From positions 1-48,771 of the forward strand of contig JAHCJK010000022.1 of the NCBI GenBank assembly GCA_026184295.1: DNA of 48,771 nucleotides. The letters are read 5' to 3'. Both the position numbers and the translations under genes were made by a program. This document shows, one piece after another, positions 24,749 to 32,708 of the stretch. The DNA comes from Planctomycetota bacterium. Lineage in GTDB: Bacteria; Planctomycetota; SZUA-567; H5-PLA8. The number at the start of each line of letters is the position of its first letter. The stretch's first letter is position 1. Below the pieces are notes generated by a model. The model ran no database searches, was not told the DNA's origin, and worked only from the letters and a program-made list of their open reading frames with translations.

Positions 24749-27700
24749 CTAAGGCCGATGCGTTGTAGACGGCTGCGCAACTGACCACCTCAAATCCGAG
24801 GATTGCCCTGGGTCGCGGACGAGTTTCAACCGTTCCACGCGACCGACAACCACCGTTACCGCGCCGAATTCTTCCTCCGCGCTTCCCGTGAAGACGAATG
24901 GGCCGCCTTGGCCCAGCAGGTCGCAGAACCGCGCGTAGACGCGGGGGAAGAACGTCGTCTCGATCAATCCCGTCTCGTCCTCGAAGGTCAGGAACTCCAT
25001 CGGTTCGCCGTGCTTGGTGTGCACCACCTTGCCGGTGATGAGCCACCCGGCCATGCGCACGCACTTGCCCGCGTGGTGGGGCAAGTCACGAGCTTTCACC
25101 GGTTGCAGGCGTTCGAGTTCCCGCTCGAAGAGCGCCACCGGGTGCCGGTCGCAGAGGAAGCCCAGCACTTCGTACTCGTCGCGCAGGCGTTCCCGTTCGG
25201 TGGTCGTGGGCAGGCGTGGGGCGCGCAGGTCTTCGGCGGGGCCAAAGAGGGACGCGCGCGGGGGCTGTGCGTGCACCCGCCGCCGCCGGTGCAGCCATTC
25301 GGCCAGCGTCCAACTCAGTTCCACGCGGTCACGACCGGGCGCAAAGGCATCGCAGGCACCGGCGCGTATCAGCGCCCGCGCCTCGGCCTCGTCCGGTTCC
25401 ACGCGATCGAGGAAATCCGTCAAGCTTGCGTAGGGCCTGGGCTTCCGGCGGTCCACGATGCGCTGCACCGTCTCGCCGCCCAGGTCCTTCAGCGAGAGCA
25501 GTCCCACGCGCATGGTCCGGTCCCGACCACGCCAGCGAACCTCCGAGAGATTCACGTCGGGCGGCAAGATCGTGACGCCCATGCGGCGAGCCTCGCTGAC
25601 GTACGCGAAGGCACTGTAGAACCCGCCCTGGTTGCTGATGACCGCGGCCATGAATTCGGCGGGATAATGGACCTTGAGGAACGCGGCCTGGAAGGACACG
25701 CGCGCGTAGCTGGCGCTGTGCGGCTTGCAGAACGAGTACCCCGCGAAGGACATGATCATGTCCCAGACCGCCTCCACCGTCTCGGGGCTCACGCCGCGTT
25801 CCCGCGCGCCGGAGGCGAAGCGCATCCGGTAGTCGGCGAGTTCGCGTTCCTTGTCTTTCTTCGAGAGCACCTTTCGCAGCCGGTCGGCGCTGGCGTGGTC
25901 GAAGCCGGCCAGCGCCATGGCCGCTTGAGCGACGTGCTCCTGGTAGACCATGATGCCGTAGGATTCGGCGAGCACATCGACGAGCAGCGGGTGGAAGGGC
26001 TCCCAGGCCCCGCCGCGCAACCGCCGGATGTATTCGCGGATGTAGTCGTTCGCCGCCGGGCGGATGATGCTGCTGTGGATGACCAGGTGTTCGTAGTCGC
26101 CGCGGCCCGTCTTCTGTTGCAGTAGGCGCATCGCGGGCGATTCGATGTAGAAGCAGCCCATGGTGTCGCCGCGCGCCACGGCCTGCTGCGTGCACTCGTC
26201 GTCTTCCGGCTCCCAACCGTCCTCGTCCCACGCTTCGCCGTTGGCCTTCAGGTTGGCGATCGCGTCGCGGATCACGGCCAAGCTGCGGTTGCCGAGCAGG
26301 TCGATCTTGACGAAGCCCATCTCTTCCGCGCCGTCCTTCTCCCACTGGACGATCGGCACGGGCTTGGCGGCGTTTTCGATGGGGACGTATTCCGCGATGG
26401 GCCGTGGCGTGATGACGACGCCGCCGGCGTGCACGGACAGGTAACGGGGCGCGCCCAAGACCTGGGCCGCGATGCGCAGGATCTCCGGCCAGGGCTCGGG
26501 GAATTCGACGCTGCGCATTTCGGTCAGCGCGGCAAGGCCGGTTTGCAGGTCGTCGGCGGCGTCGTCGCCGTGCCAGAACCACGGGATGCGCCCGGTCACG
26601 CGCTTAATCTCGCGGTCCGGCAGGCCGTAGACCTTGGCGACTTCGCGCAATGCCATGCGCGGCTGAAAGAGCACGTGGTTGCAGACCATCGCGGCGTGGC
26701 CGGCGTAGCGCTTCAGAACGTCCAGTTGCAGCGCATCGCGTTCGTCCCAGGCGAAATCCACGTCGATGTCGGGCGGATCGCTGCGCCCGGGGTTCAGGAA
26801 GCGTTCGAAGTACAGGTTGAACTTCATCGGGCAGACGTTGGTGATGCCCAGGCTGTAGGCCACGATGGACGCCGCCGCCGAGCCGCGCCCGCAGATGCGC
26901 GGGTTCAGGCCGATGATGTCCCGCACCACCAGGAAGTAGTCCGCAAAGCCTTTCGCTTCGATGCTGCGCAGTTCGTGTTCGAGGCGTTCCACCACGGTCT
27001 CGGGCAGGTCGTCGCCGTAGCGCCAGCGCGCCCCGGCGTAGGCGTCGGCTCGCAACGCCTGCGCCGCCGTCCGGCCGCTGCCGTCGCTCCAGGCGGGAAA
27101 GATCGTGCGCGTCTCCGGGCCGGTGAAGGCGCAGCGTTCGGCCAGCGCGTGCGTGGCTTGGACGGCTTCGGGGCACACGTCGAAGCGCCGGGCGTATTCC
27201 TCGGGCGAAGCCAGCCAGGCGTCGCGCGGCGCAACGTCGCCCGCCTCCAGCCGGGAAACGGAGGTGTTGCGGTCGATGGCGCGCAGGACGCGGTGGACCG
27301 CGTGGTCTTCCGGCTTGAGAAAGAAACTCCCCGGCGTGGCCACCAGCGGCACGCCCAGCCGCCGTGCCAAGGCGCGCAGCGCGCCAAAAGCCCCCGCGGG
27401 CTTCCGAGGCACGCGGGCGGCCACCGTCACGCCCTGCGCGTGCCAGCGTTCCAACAGAGCAACTTGGCCGCACAGAACGGTTAGCCCCTGCGCGTACCGT
27501 GGCAGCGTCTCGCAGAGTTCGAACATCTCAACTTGGTGCCGTTCGGTGAGCAGTTGGCAGAGGTTGCGGTAGCCGGCGGCGTTCTCGACCAAACAGACGG
27601 CGCGGACGGACGTGGCGCGGTCGGTTACCTCGGCGCCCACGATGGGCGTGATGCCGGCGCGTGCGCAGTTCTTCAGGAATGCGGGCAGACCGCACAGACT

Positions 27701-27820
27701 GTTGGTATCCGTGAGCGCCAGTCGCGTGTAGCCCATGCGCCGGGCTGCTCCGCAGAGTTCTTCAATGGAGGGTGTTCCCCACATGAGGGAGAAGTAGGAC
27801 CGGCAGGTCAGTGGGATCAT
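24749..27820 (-). CDS. dnaE2: Error-prone DNA polymerase III alpha subunit
   Basis: A 1023-residue C-family polymerase, of the length typical for DnaE2 (main replicative DnaE is about 1160). N-terminal PHP domain ([32 protein letters not shown]) in which TDTN stands for TDHN/TDHD, so a metal ligand is altered. The palm has [10 protein letters not shown] (about residues 348-357) with the catalytic aspartates and [17 protein letters not shown] just before. Fingers include [16 protein letters not shown]. The OB fold ([29 protein letters not shown]) is near the C-terminus, and the tau-binding tail of DnaE is missing. DnaE2 with ImuB performs SOS mutagenic lesion bypass. Its ATG overlaps the imuB stop (ATGA), so the two are coupled, and the gene is the last of the lexA-led operon. 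Confidence 0.95.
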   Translation of the reverse strand: MIPLTCRSYFSLMWGTPSIEELCGAARRMGYTRLALTDTNSLCGLPAFLKNCARAGITPIVGAEVTDRATSVRAVCLVENAAGYRNLCQLLTERHQVEMFELCETLPRYAQGLTVLCGQVALLERWHAQGVTVAARVPRKPAGAFGALRALARRLGVPLVATPGSFFLKPEDHAVHRVLRAIDRNTSVSRLEAGDVAPRDAWLASPEEYARRFDVCPEAVQATHALAERCAFTGPETRTIFPAWSDGSGRTAAQALRADAYAGARWRYGDDLPETVVERLEHELRSIEAKGFADYFLVVRDIIGLNPRICGRGSAAASIVAYSLGITNVCPMKFNLYFERFLNPGRSDPPDIDVDFAWDERDALQLDVLKRYAGHAAMVCNHVLFQPRMALREVAKVYGLPDREIKRVTGRIPWFWHGDDAADDLQTGLAALTEMRSVEFPEPWPEILRIAAQVLGAPRYLSVHAGGVVITPRPIAEYVPIENAAKPVPIVQWEKDGAEEMGFVKIDLLGNRSLAVIRDAIANLKANGEAWDEDGWEPEDDECTQQAVARGDTMGCFYIESPAMRLLQQKTGRGDYEHLVIHSSIIRPAANDYIREYIRRLRGGAWEPFHPLLVDVLAESYGIMVYQEHVAQAAMALAGFDHASADRLRKVLSKKDKERELADYRMRFASGARERGVSPETVEAVWDMIMSFAGYSFCKPHSASYARVSFQAAFLKVHYPAEFMAAVISNQGGFYSAFAYVSEARRMGVTILPPDVNLSEVRWRGRDRTMRVGLLSLKDLGGETVQRIVDRRKPRPYASLTDFLDRVEPDEAEARALIRAGACDAFAPGRDRVELSWTLAEWLHRRRRVHAQPPRASLFGPAEDLRAPRLPTTTERERLRDEYEVLGFLCDRHPVALFERELERLQPVKARDLPHHAGKCVRMAGWLITGKVVHTKHGEPMEFLTFEDETGLIETTFFPRVYARFCDLLGQGGPFVFTGSAEEEFGAVTVVVGRVERLKLVRDPGQSSDLRWSVAQPSTTHRP

Positions 27821-29016
27821 GGGCGCTGTTGCACAGGGAGTGTGCGACCCACGCGCACGGCTTCCAGGCCGTACTTCTTTCGGATCTTGTCCAGGGCGCG
27901 GTCCAGCCCCTTCCCCTTCCGTACGTCGTGGGCTTCTTCCTCAAACAGATTCAGTTGTGCCGGTGGGAAGATCAGGCGGTCACACACGAGCCGCAGGTGC
28001 CGCACGCGCACGCGCCGCACCCAGGCACGCCGTAACGCCTCGCTGGCGTGGCCGTACAAGGCACGGTCGCTGGCCGTCGCTTCCGCCGGCGTGGCCGAAC
28101 GAATCACGCGCACGCCGTCCGAGTAATCCAGCACCACGCCGATGCGCCTTGCCGCCAACTGGCGTTCACGCAGCTCCGCGCCGGCTGCTTCCACCAAGCC
28201 GTACAGTGCTCCCGTCACCAGCGGCGCGCTGTTGGTGTCGGCGGCAAACGTGTGTTCGACCCGGACCACAGGCCGCCGGGCCGTGGCCGGCAGCACCTCG
28301 GAACGGTCGATCCCTCGCACAAGTTCATGCAGCTTGCGCGCTCGTGATGGCAGGCCCAGCGCAACCTCAAGCTGCCCGAGCGAGAGCGCGGCCACGTCGC
28401 CGGCCTTGCGCAGGCGCAGCGTACGCAGGCGCTCCAGGTCCTCGCGTTCCACGCCGGGCAGCAGGTCCATGGGCACGGGCGCAAGCAACCCGGCCTCTTC
28501 GCCGTCTTCCACGATGCAGGTTTCGTTGGGACGCCCGAGACGCGAGGCGACCTTGGCGAGGAGTTTGTTCGGCGCGACGGTCCAGACGGGATCGAAGCCG
28601 AGTGAATCGCGCGCCGTTTTCCGGATGCGCCAAGCCACATCGGGCGGTGGCCCCCAAAGCCGCCCCGTGCCGGTCACGTCTAAGAACAGATGTCCGTTCT
28701 CGTCGGCTCGTTCGACTAGGGGAGAGTAAGGCTTTGCTTCATTGAAAAGTGCGGCTGTAGCGCGCTCATAGCGGTCCAGGTGTGGTGGAAGCACTGCCGC
28801 ATCCCGGATGATCCGGTGCGCCCGGTCCAGCGGCATTCCTTTGCGGACGCCCGCCCGGTACGCCTCGTCGCTCATGTCGAAGACGCAGGCCCGCGCCGTG
28901 CCTTCCGGCGCGACGATCACGGGCCGTTCGCGCAGGCGCGGTTCCAGCGCCCGTTCGACCGCGACGGCGAAATCCACCACGTTCAGGTGGACGATGGACC
29001 GTTCGGCGGTGAGCAT
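27817..29016 (-). CDS. imuB: ImuB-like Y-family polymerase homologue, catalytic residues lost
   Basis: A 399-residue Y-family protein between a DUF72 gene and dnaE2. The palm keeps the fold (IVHLNVVDFAVAVERAL, FLDVTGTGRLWG) but the metal-binding residues are gone: the first Asp of H-V-D-M-D is Asn, and the S-I-D-E position before LDVTG reads Asn-Gly-His-Leu. Loss of these is known for ImuB, an adaptor that recruits DnaE2 to the clamp. The helix-hairpin-helix and little-finger regions are present. A textbook beta-clamp motif QLNLF sits at about residues 354-358. Start: the open frame runs far upstream through the DUF72 gene, but GGAGG precedes the ATG at 29016, 2 bp after the DUF72 stop. Confidence 0.9.
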   Translation of the reverse strand: MLTAERSIVHLNVVDFAVAVERALEPRLRERPVIVAPEGTARACVFDMSDEAYRAGVRKGMPLDRAHRIIRDAAVLPPHLDRYERATAALFNEAKPYSPLVERADENGHLFLDVTGTGRLWGPPPDVAWRIRKTARDSLGFDPVWTVAPNKLLAKVASRLGRPNETCIVEDGEEAGLLAPVPMDLLPGVEREDLERLRTLRLRKAGDVAALSLGQLEVALGLPSRARKLHELVRGIDRSEVLPATARRPVVRVEHTFAADTNSAPLVTGALYGLVEAAGAELRERQLAARRIGVVLDYSDGVRVIRSATPAEATASDRALYGHASEALRRAWVRRVRVRHLRLVCDRLIFPPAQLNLFEEEAHDVRKGKGLDRALDKIRKKYGLEAVRVGRTLPVQQRP

Positions 29017-29018
29017 GC

Positions 29019-29876
29019 TTACCCCGCCTCCAGGCCCATGGACCGCAGAAGCCGCAGCAGCGCCAGCGCGTTGCGCGCCGCCTGCGCGCGCACGTGGTTG
29101 TTGAAGAAGACCAGCCCCGTCTTGGCCCGCGCGGCCATGGGTTCGAGGTAGCGCCGCGACCAGTCCAGCAGTTCCTTGTCGCTGTACGAATAATCGAACT
29201 TGCTCTGCATGTTCCCGGTGCGCCAGCCCTTCGCGTTGCGCCCGTGAAAGCGCACGTAGAACTGCGGGCTCGTGACGCGGTTCAGCGCCGGGAAGAGCCC
29301 CGGCAGGTCGGGCTCGTCCACCGCCACCAGCGTCACCCCGCGCCGTTCGAACTCGCCAAAGACCCGCTCGTGGTTCCACGTGCCGTTGCGGAACTCCACG
29401 GCCAGCGGCAGGCCTTCCAGTTCATTCAAGACGACCGCGAGGTGCTTCCGGTTGTTCAGCGTCCGGCCGAATTCGGGTGGCAACTGAACCAGCACCGCCG
29501 CCAACTGGCGCGCCTCCTGCAACGGCCGGATGCCGTCCCGGTAGCGCGCTACTTCCGTCCGCCAGTCCGCGGCCACTTCGTGGGTCATGGTGCGCGTGAG
29601 TTTCGCCGCGAAGAGGAAACCCGCCGGGGCCTGCTTCCGTTGGCGTTCGATCGCGGACGCCTTGGGCAACTGGTACCACGTGTAATTCAGTTCCGTGACG
29701 CTGAAGTGCTCGGCGTAGGCGCGCAGCATCTCGCCACCCTTGGTGCCCGCCGGGTAGAACCCCGACTCCACCCACTCGGCGTAGGAATATCCACAGGTGC
29801 CAATACGAATGCCGGCATTCGCCTTTTGTTCGGCTCGTCCGGCGACAGGCATCCTTACAGTGCTATCGCCCTGCAT
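29019..29876 (-). CDS. DUF72 (YecE-like) TIM-barrel protein
   Basis: A 285-residue protein with the full DUF72 signature: IRIGTCGYSYAEWVESGFYPAG, YAEHFSVTELNYTWYQLP, FLFAAKLTRTMTH, VLVQLPPEF, LAVEFRNGTW, VRFHGRNAKGW and the ending VFFNNHVRAQAARNA. The family folds as a TIM barrel; its molecular role is unsettled. Here it lies inside an SOS operon, 17 bp after lexA and 2 bp before imuB, in the slot where imuA normally stands. ATG at 29876 has GGGGGA 4 nt upstream; a GTG at 29888 is less well placed. A role in DNA damage tolerance is inferred from position alone. Confidence 0.92.
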   Translation of the reverse strand: MQGDSTVRMPVAGRAEQKANAGIRIGTCGYSYAEWVESGFYPAGTKGGEMLRAYAEHFSVTELNYTWYQLPKASAIERQRKQAPAGFLFAAKLTRTMTHEVAADWRTEVARYRDGIRPLQEARQLAAVLVQLPPEFGRTLNNRKHLAVVLNELEGLPLAVEFRNGTWNHERVFGEFERRGVTLVAVDEPDLPGLFPALNRVTSPQFYVRFHGRNAKGWRTGNMQSKFDYSYSDKELLDWSRRYLEPMAARAKTGLVFFNNHVRAQAARNALALLRLLRSMGLEAG

Positions 29877-29893
29877 GACGTCCCCCACTTCTG

Positions 29894-30493
29894 CTAAGCG
29901 ATGGCTCTACGGATTTCGACTACACGACCAAGTATGGAGAGACGTTCGGGATCAGGTCGAAGAACGGTAAAGGCAGGGTTGGCCGGATGTAGTTCGATGC
30001 GCGCGCCACGCTTGCGAAGCGTTTTGACGGTGGCCTCATCGTCCACCATGGCCACCACGATCTGGCCATGCTCCGCGTCCGGCTGCCGCTTCACCAACAC
30101 GACATCGCCGGGGAGAATGTGCGCGTCACGCATGCTTTCGCCGTGAACGCGCAACGCAAAGAGTTCGCCAGCGCCGTGGCGCCCATCCACCCACACGTAG
30201 CCTTCAAGGTCTTCCACCGCCGGCTGGAAATGGCCGGCTTGGACGCGCCCCAGCAGCGGCACACGGACGGCTTGCAGGTCGAGTGTCGGCGCGTCAGGCA
30301 GACGAAATCCTCGGTCTTTGCCTTCGAGCCGTTCGAGTTGGCCCTTGCGGACCAAGGCCTCTAGATGCTGCTGGGCCGTCGCAACGCTGCGGTATTTGAA
30401 ATGCTGCTGTACCTCTCGAACGGTAGGCGGCGAACCCGCCAGGATGCGTTCCCGGACATACTCGAATACGCGTGTGCCTGCGCCGGTTACCAT
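29894..30493 (-). CDS. lexA: LexA repressor
   Basis: A 199-residue SOS repressor. N-terminal winged helix (VFEYVRERILAGSPPTVREVQQHF, then YRSVATAQQHLEALVRKGQL) and the C-terminal self-cleaving S24 domain. The cleavage bond is Ala86-Gly87 in VQAGHF, the nucleophile is Ser120 in GESMRDA, and the general base is Lys157 in EATVKTL. Start: the open frame extends 12 codons upstream, but those codons lie in the operator, and AGAGG is 4 nt before the ATG at 30493. The recognition helix differs from E. coli and B. subtilis LexA, which agrees with the unusual operator found upstream. It heads lexA-DUF72-imuB-dnaE2 and should repress it until RecA filaments trigger its cleavage. Confidence 0.95.
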   Translation of the reverse strand: MVTGAGTRVFEYVRERILAGSPPTVREVQQHFKYRSVATAQQHLEALVRKGQLERLEGKDRGFRLPDAPTLDLQAVRVPLLGRVQAGHFQPAVEDLEGYVWVDGRHGAGELFALRVHGESMRDAHILPGDVVLVKRQPDAEHGQIVVAMVDDEATVKTLRKRGARIELHPANPAFTVLRPDPERLSILGRVVEIRRAIA

Positions 30494-30496
30494 AAA

Positions 30497-30534
30497 ACCT
30501 CTGATACCGTACATCATGTTCGGTATCAAGAGAA
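30497..30534 (-). promoter_or_regulatory. lexA promoter with overlapping 27-bp palindromic operator
   Basis: Read on the minus strand: -35 TTGATA (30524-30529), 17-bp spacer, -10 TATCAG (30501-30506), then AGAGG and the ATG at 30493. A 27-bp near-perfect palindrome covers 30502-30528: outer arms TGATACCG and CGGTATCA, inner arms ACAT and ATGT around a central C, with a single T/T mismatch pair. A bound LexA dimer would cover both promoter elements. It matches neither the E. coli (CTGT-N8-ACAG) nor the Bacillus (GAAC-N4-GTTC) LexA box well. Confidence 0.8.
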
Positions 30535-30550
30535 ATCTGTTTCCGGAACG

Positions 30551-32677
30551 TCAGCCGGGCAGGAACGAGGTCGTGTCGGCGTTGCCGGCGAGGGCGGCGA
30601 TCATCTTCCATACGACGCTCGCGCAGGCTTCGCCCACGACCAGGCCGATGAAGAAGCGCTTCGTGCCCAGGTACGCCTGCGCGCCGCCGAATTTCACGAT
30701 CAGCAGCTTGATCAGCCAGCCGAGAAAGAACGAGAACCACAGGCAGACGAGCGGATAGGGCCCCATCCACATCACGAATCCGATGGGATGCGGGAACCAG
30801 AAGAAGAAGCGCCGCACGACCAGCGAACTCGCCAGCAGCACGCCGCCCATCCCGATCCAGCCGATCTGCGTCCAGTCGCGCCGCGCCGCCGGGGGAAGTT
30901 CGCCGGGCGCCAGCGCCCCGCCCTTCGCGGCGGCCTCGGCCTCGCGCGCTTCGAAAGCTTCGATCTGCGCGGCGGCGCGAGCCATCTTCGCGTATTCATG
31001 CCGCGGAAAATCCGCATAGAGCGGCGACATCGCCATCGCGCCGCCCGGCGTGTGGCAGGCCGTGTAGAGGAACGAGAAGAAACTGACGCTGAGCGCCACG
31101 ACGATGGCCGCGGCCAGCCCGCTCAGCAGCGTGCGCTGGCGCAGCCCGGTGCGACTGGAAAGATGCATCGTGGTCATGACGTTGGGCATCACCGGCACGC
31201 GGAACCAGTCGCCGATCATCACGCGGTCCCAGGCGGTCAGCTTCACCACCTGCGACATGCCCATCGCCGCGGGCACCTGCACCATGCCGAGCATCTCGAT
31301 GGGGATCGTGTACATCTGCATGAAAAAGAGCCCGCCTTCGCAGGTCAGGCGCGTCAGCCCGGTAAAGACCGTCAGCAGGATCAGCAGCAGCAGCGCGCCG
31401 TAAAAGAGCGAGATGCCCGCCAGCATCATCCACGCCAGCGAGCCGCTTACCGAAAACCCCAGCAGCAGCCACCAGAAGCGCGCGCCGGGCTCCGACGGAT
31501 CGCCTTCGTTCGCGCGCAGGCCGACCGCTTCGAGGAAGGACCGGGTGAGTTCCTTGCGCGCCATGAAAAAGCAGCCGAACGCCAGGGCGAGCAGCGCGCC
31601 GGTGCCCAGGTCCACGAAGGGCCCTTCCCAGTACGAGCGCGCGGGCGAGAGCATCCCCGCCTGGATCAGGAACATCGCCAGCACGCGCGAGATCACGAAA
31701 AAGACCCACAGGCTGAAGGAGACTTCGAGCGAGATCAGGTACGTCAGGCCGATGACCGACGGATAGACGAAGACGTAAAACGGCACGAGCCCGCTCCACG
31801 GCGCTTCCGAAAGGTACCCGCGCATGCTGTTTCCCTGCGGGATGCGCGGAATGGAACTCCAGTAATCGTTGAGGTGGTTCCAGGAATGGAAGGCGAAGAC
31901 CAGCGCGATGCCCCACAGCGCCGCGCGGTCCTTGAAGAAAGGTTTCTGCTCGCCGGAGCCGTCGAGCCCCTTCAGCATGTCCTCGGGCAACTGCGCGAGC
32001 GGGAACGCGAGCTGTTCGTGCTCCGACCATTGCCGGCGCAGCAGCCCGCAGAGCGCGAAGATGGCGCCGAAGACCATCAGCAGCGCGCCGCACCAGATCG
32101 CGTACGGTCCCGCCCACGCGCCCCACGGCAGCGCCTGGCCTTCGGGCAGGCCGGTGTAGAACCATTCGAGCGGCCGGGAGGCCTCGCTGTCGTGCGGCGA
32201 CCAGGCCTGCGGCATGTGCGGGAGTACCAGCTCGCCGAAGCGGTTCTCGGCGCTCTGGTGGAAGAACCCGCCGCTCATCTGCGCGACCCAGTACGTCCAG
32301 AAGCCGTTGCCCGGGAGCGCGTTGGTGACCATCGTCATCGCGAAGACCAACACCAGGTCCTGCCGCGTCAGGCCCAGCCGCCCGCGAAAGCGCCCCAGCG
32401 CGTACGTGCCGGCCGCGACGAGCACGAACAGGAAGAAGACCGAGGTGGCCGGGAACATGTGGTTCGAGAACGTGGTCCCGTGCAACACCAGGTCGCAGTA
32501 CGGGATCGTCAGCGCGAGCAGCGCGGTGCAGAAGAGGCCGAGCGCCCAGCCGCGCCAGGTCGCGCCTTCGTGGCGGCGGAGGACGAACTCGGCCGGAAGC
32601 GCCTCGGGATCGGCCGACGCCCGGCGTTCGTGAACGTGCGCGGGGATCAGGCTCTCGGGCGTCTGCGCGTCGGCCAT
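30551..32677 (-). CDS. Large polytopic membrane protein, DUF6785/DUF6784-like
   Basis: A 708-residue protein with roughly 14 predicted transmembrane helices. The N-terminus is a soluble stretch, then WRGWALGLFCTALLALTIPYCD, LVLVFAMTMVTNALPGNGFWTYWVAQ, and later SEHEQLAFPLAQLPEDML, features of a family found mainly in Planctomycetota, Lentisphaerota and Armatimonadota and annotated DUF6785/6784. It is likely a transporter because of its topology and its place in sugar loci, but this is unproven. AGGAG precedes the ATG by about 8 nt. It lies 31 bp downstream of the beta-helix gene and 90 bp downstream of the LacI-type gene's cluster partner, so all three form a probable unit. Its stop is 22 bp from the lexA promoter. 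Confidence 0.82.
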   Translation of the reverse strand: MADAQTPESLIPAHVHERRASADPEALPAEFVLRRHEGATWRGWALGLFCTALLALTIPYCDLVLHGTTFSNHMFPATSVFFLFVLVAAGTYALGRFRGRLGLTRQDLVLVFAMTMVTNALPGNGFWTYWVAQMSGGFFHQSAENRFGELVLPHMPQAWSPHDSEASRPLEWFYTGLPEGQALPWGAWAGPYAIWCGALLMVFGAIFALCGLLRRQWSEHEQLAFPLAQLPEDMLKGLDGSGEQKPFFKDRAALWGIALVFAFHSWNHLNDYWSSIPRIPQGNSMRGYLSEAPWSGLVPFYVFVYPSVIGLTYLISLEVSFSLWVFFVISRVLAMFLIQAGMLSPARSYWEGPFVDLGTGALLALAFGCFFMARKELTRSFLEAVGLRANEGDPSEPGARFWWLLLGFSVSGSLAWMMLAGISLFYGALLLLILLTVFTGLTRLTCEGGLFFMQMYTIPIEMLGMVQVPAAMGMSQVVKLTAWDRVMIGDWFRVPVMPNVMTTMHLSSRTGLRQRTLLSGLAAAIVVALSVSFFSFLYTACHTPGGAMAMSPLYADFPRHEYAKMARAAAQIEAFEAREAEAAAKGGALAPGELPPAARRDWTQIGWIGMGGVLLASSLVVRRFFFWFPHPIGFVMWMGPYPLVCLWFSFFLGWLIKLLIVKFGGAQAYLGTKRFFIGLVVGEACASVVWKMIAALAGNADTTSFLPG

Positions 32678-32708
32678 GGATGCGGCTCCTGGAGCGCTCG
32701 CGCGCGGC

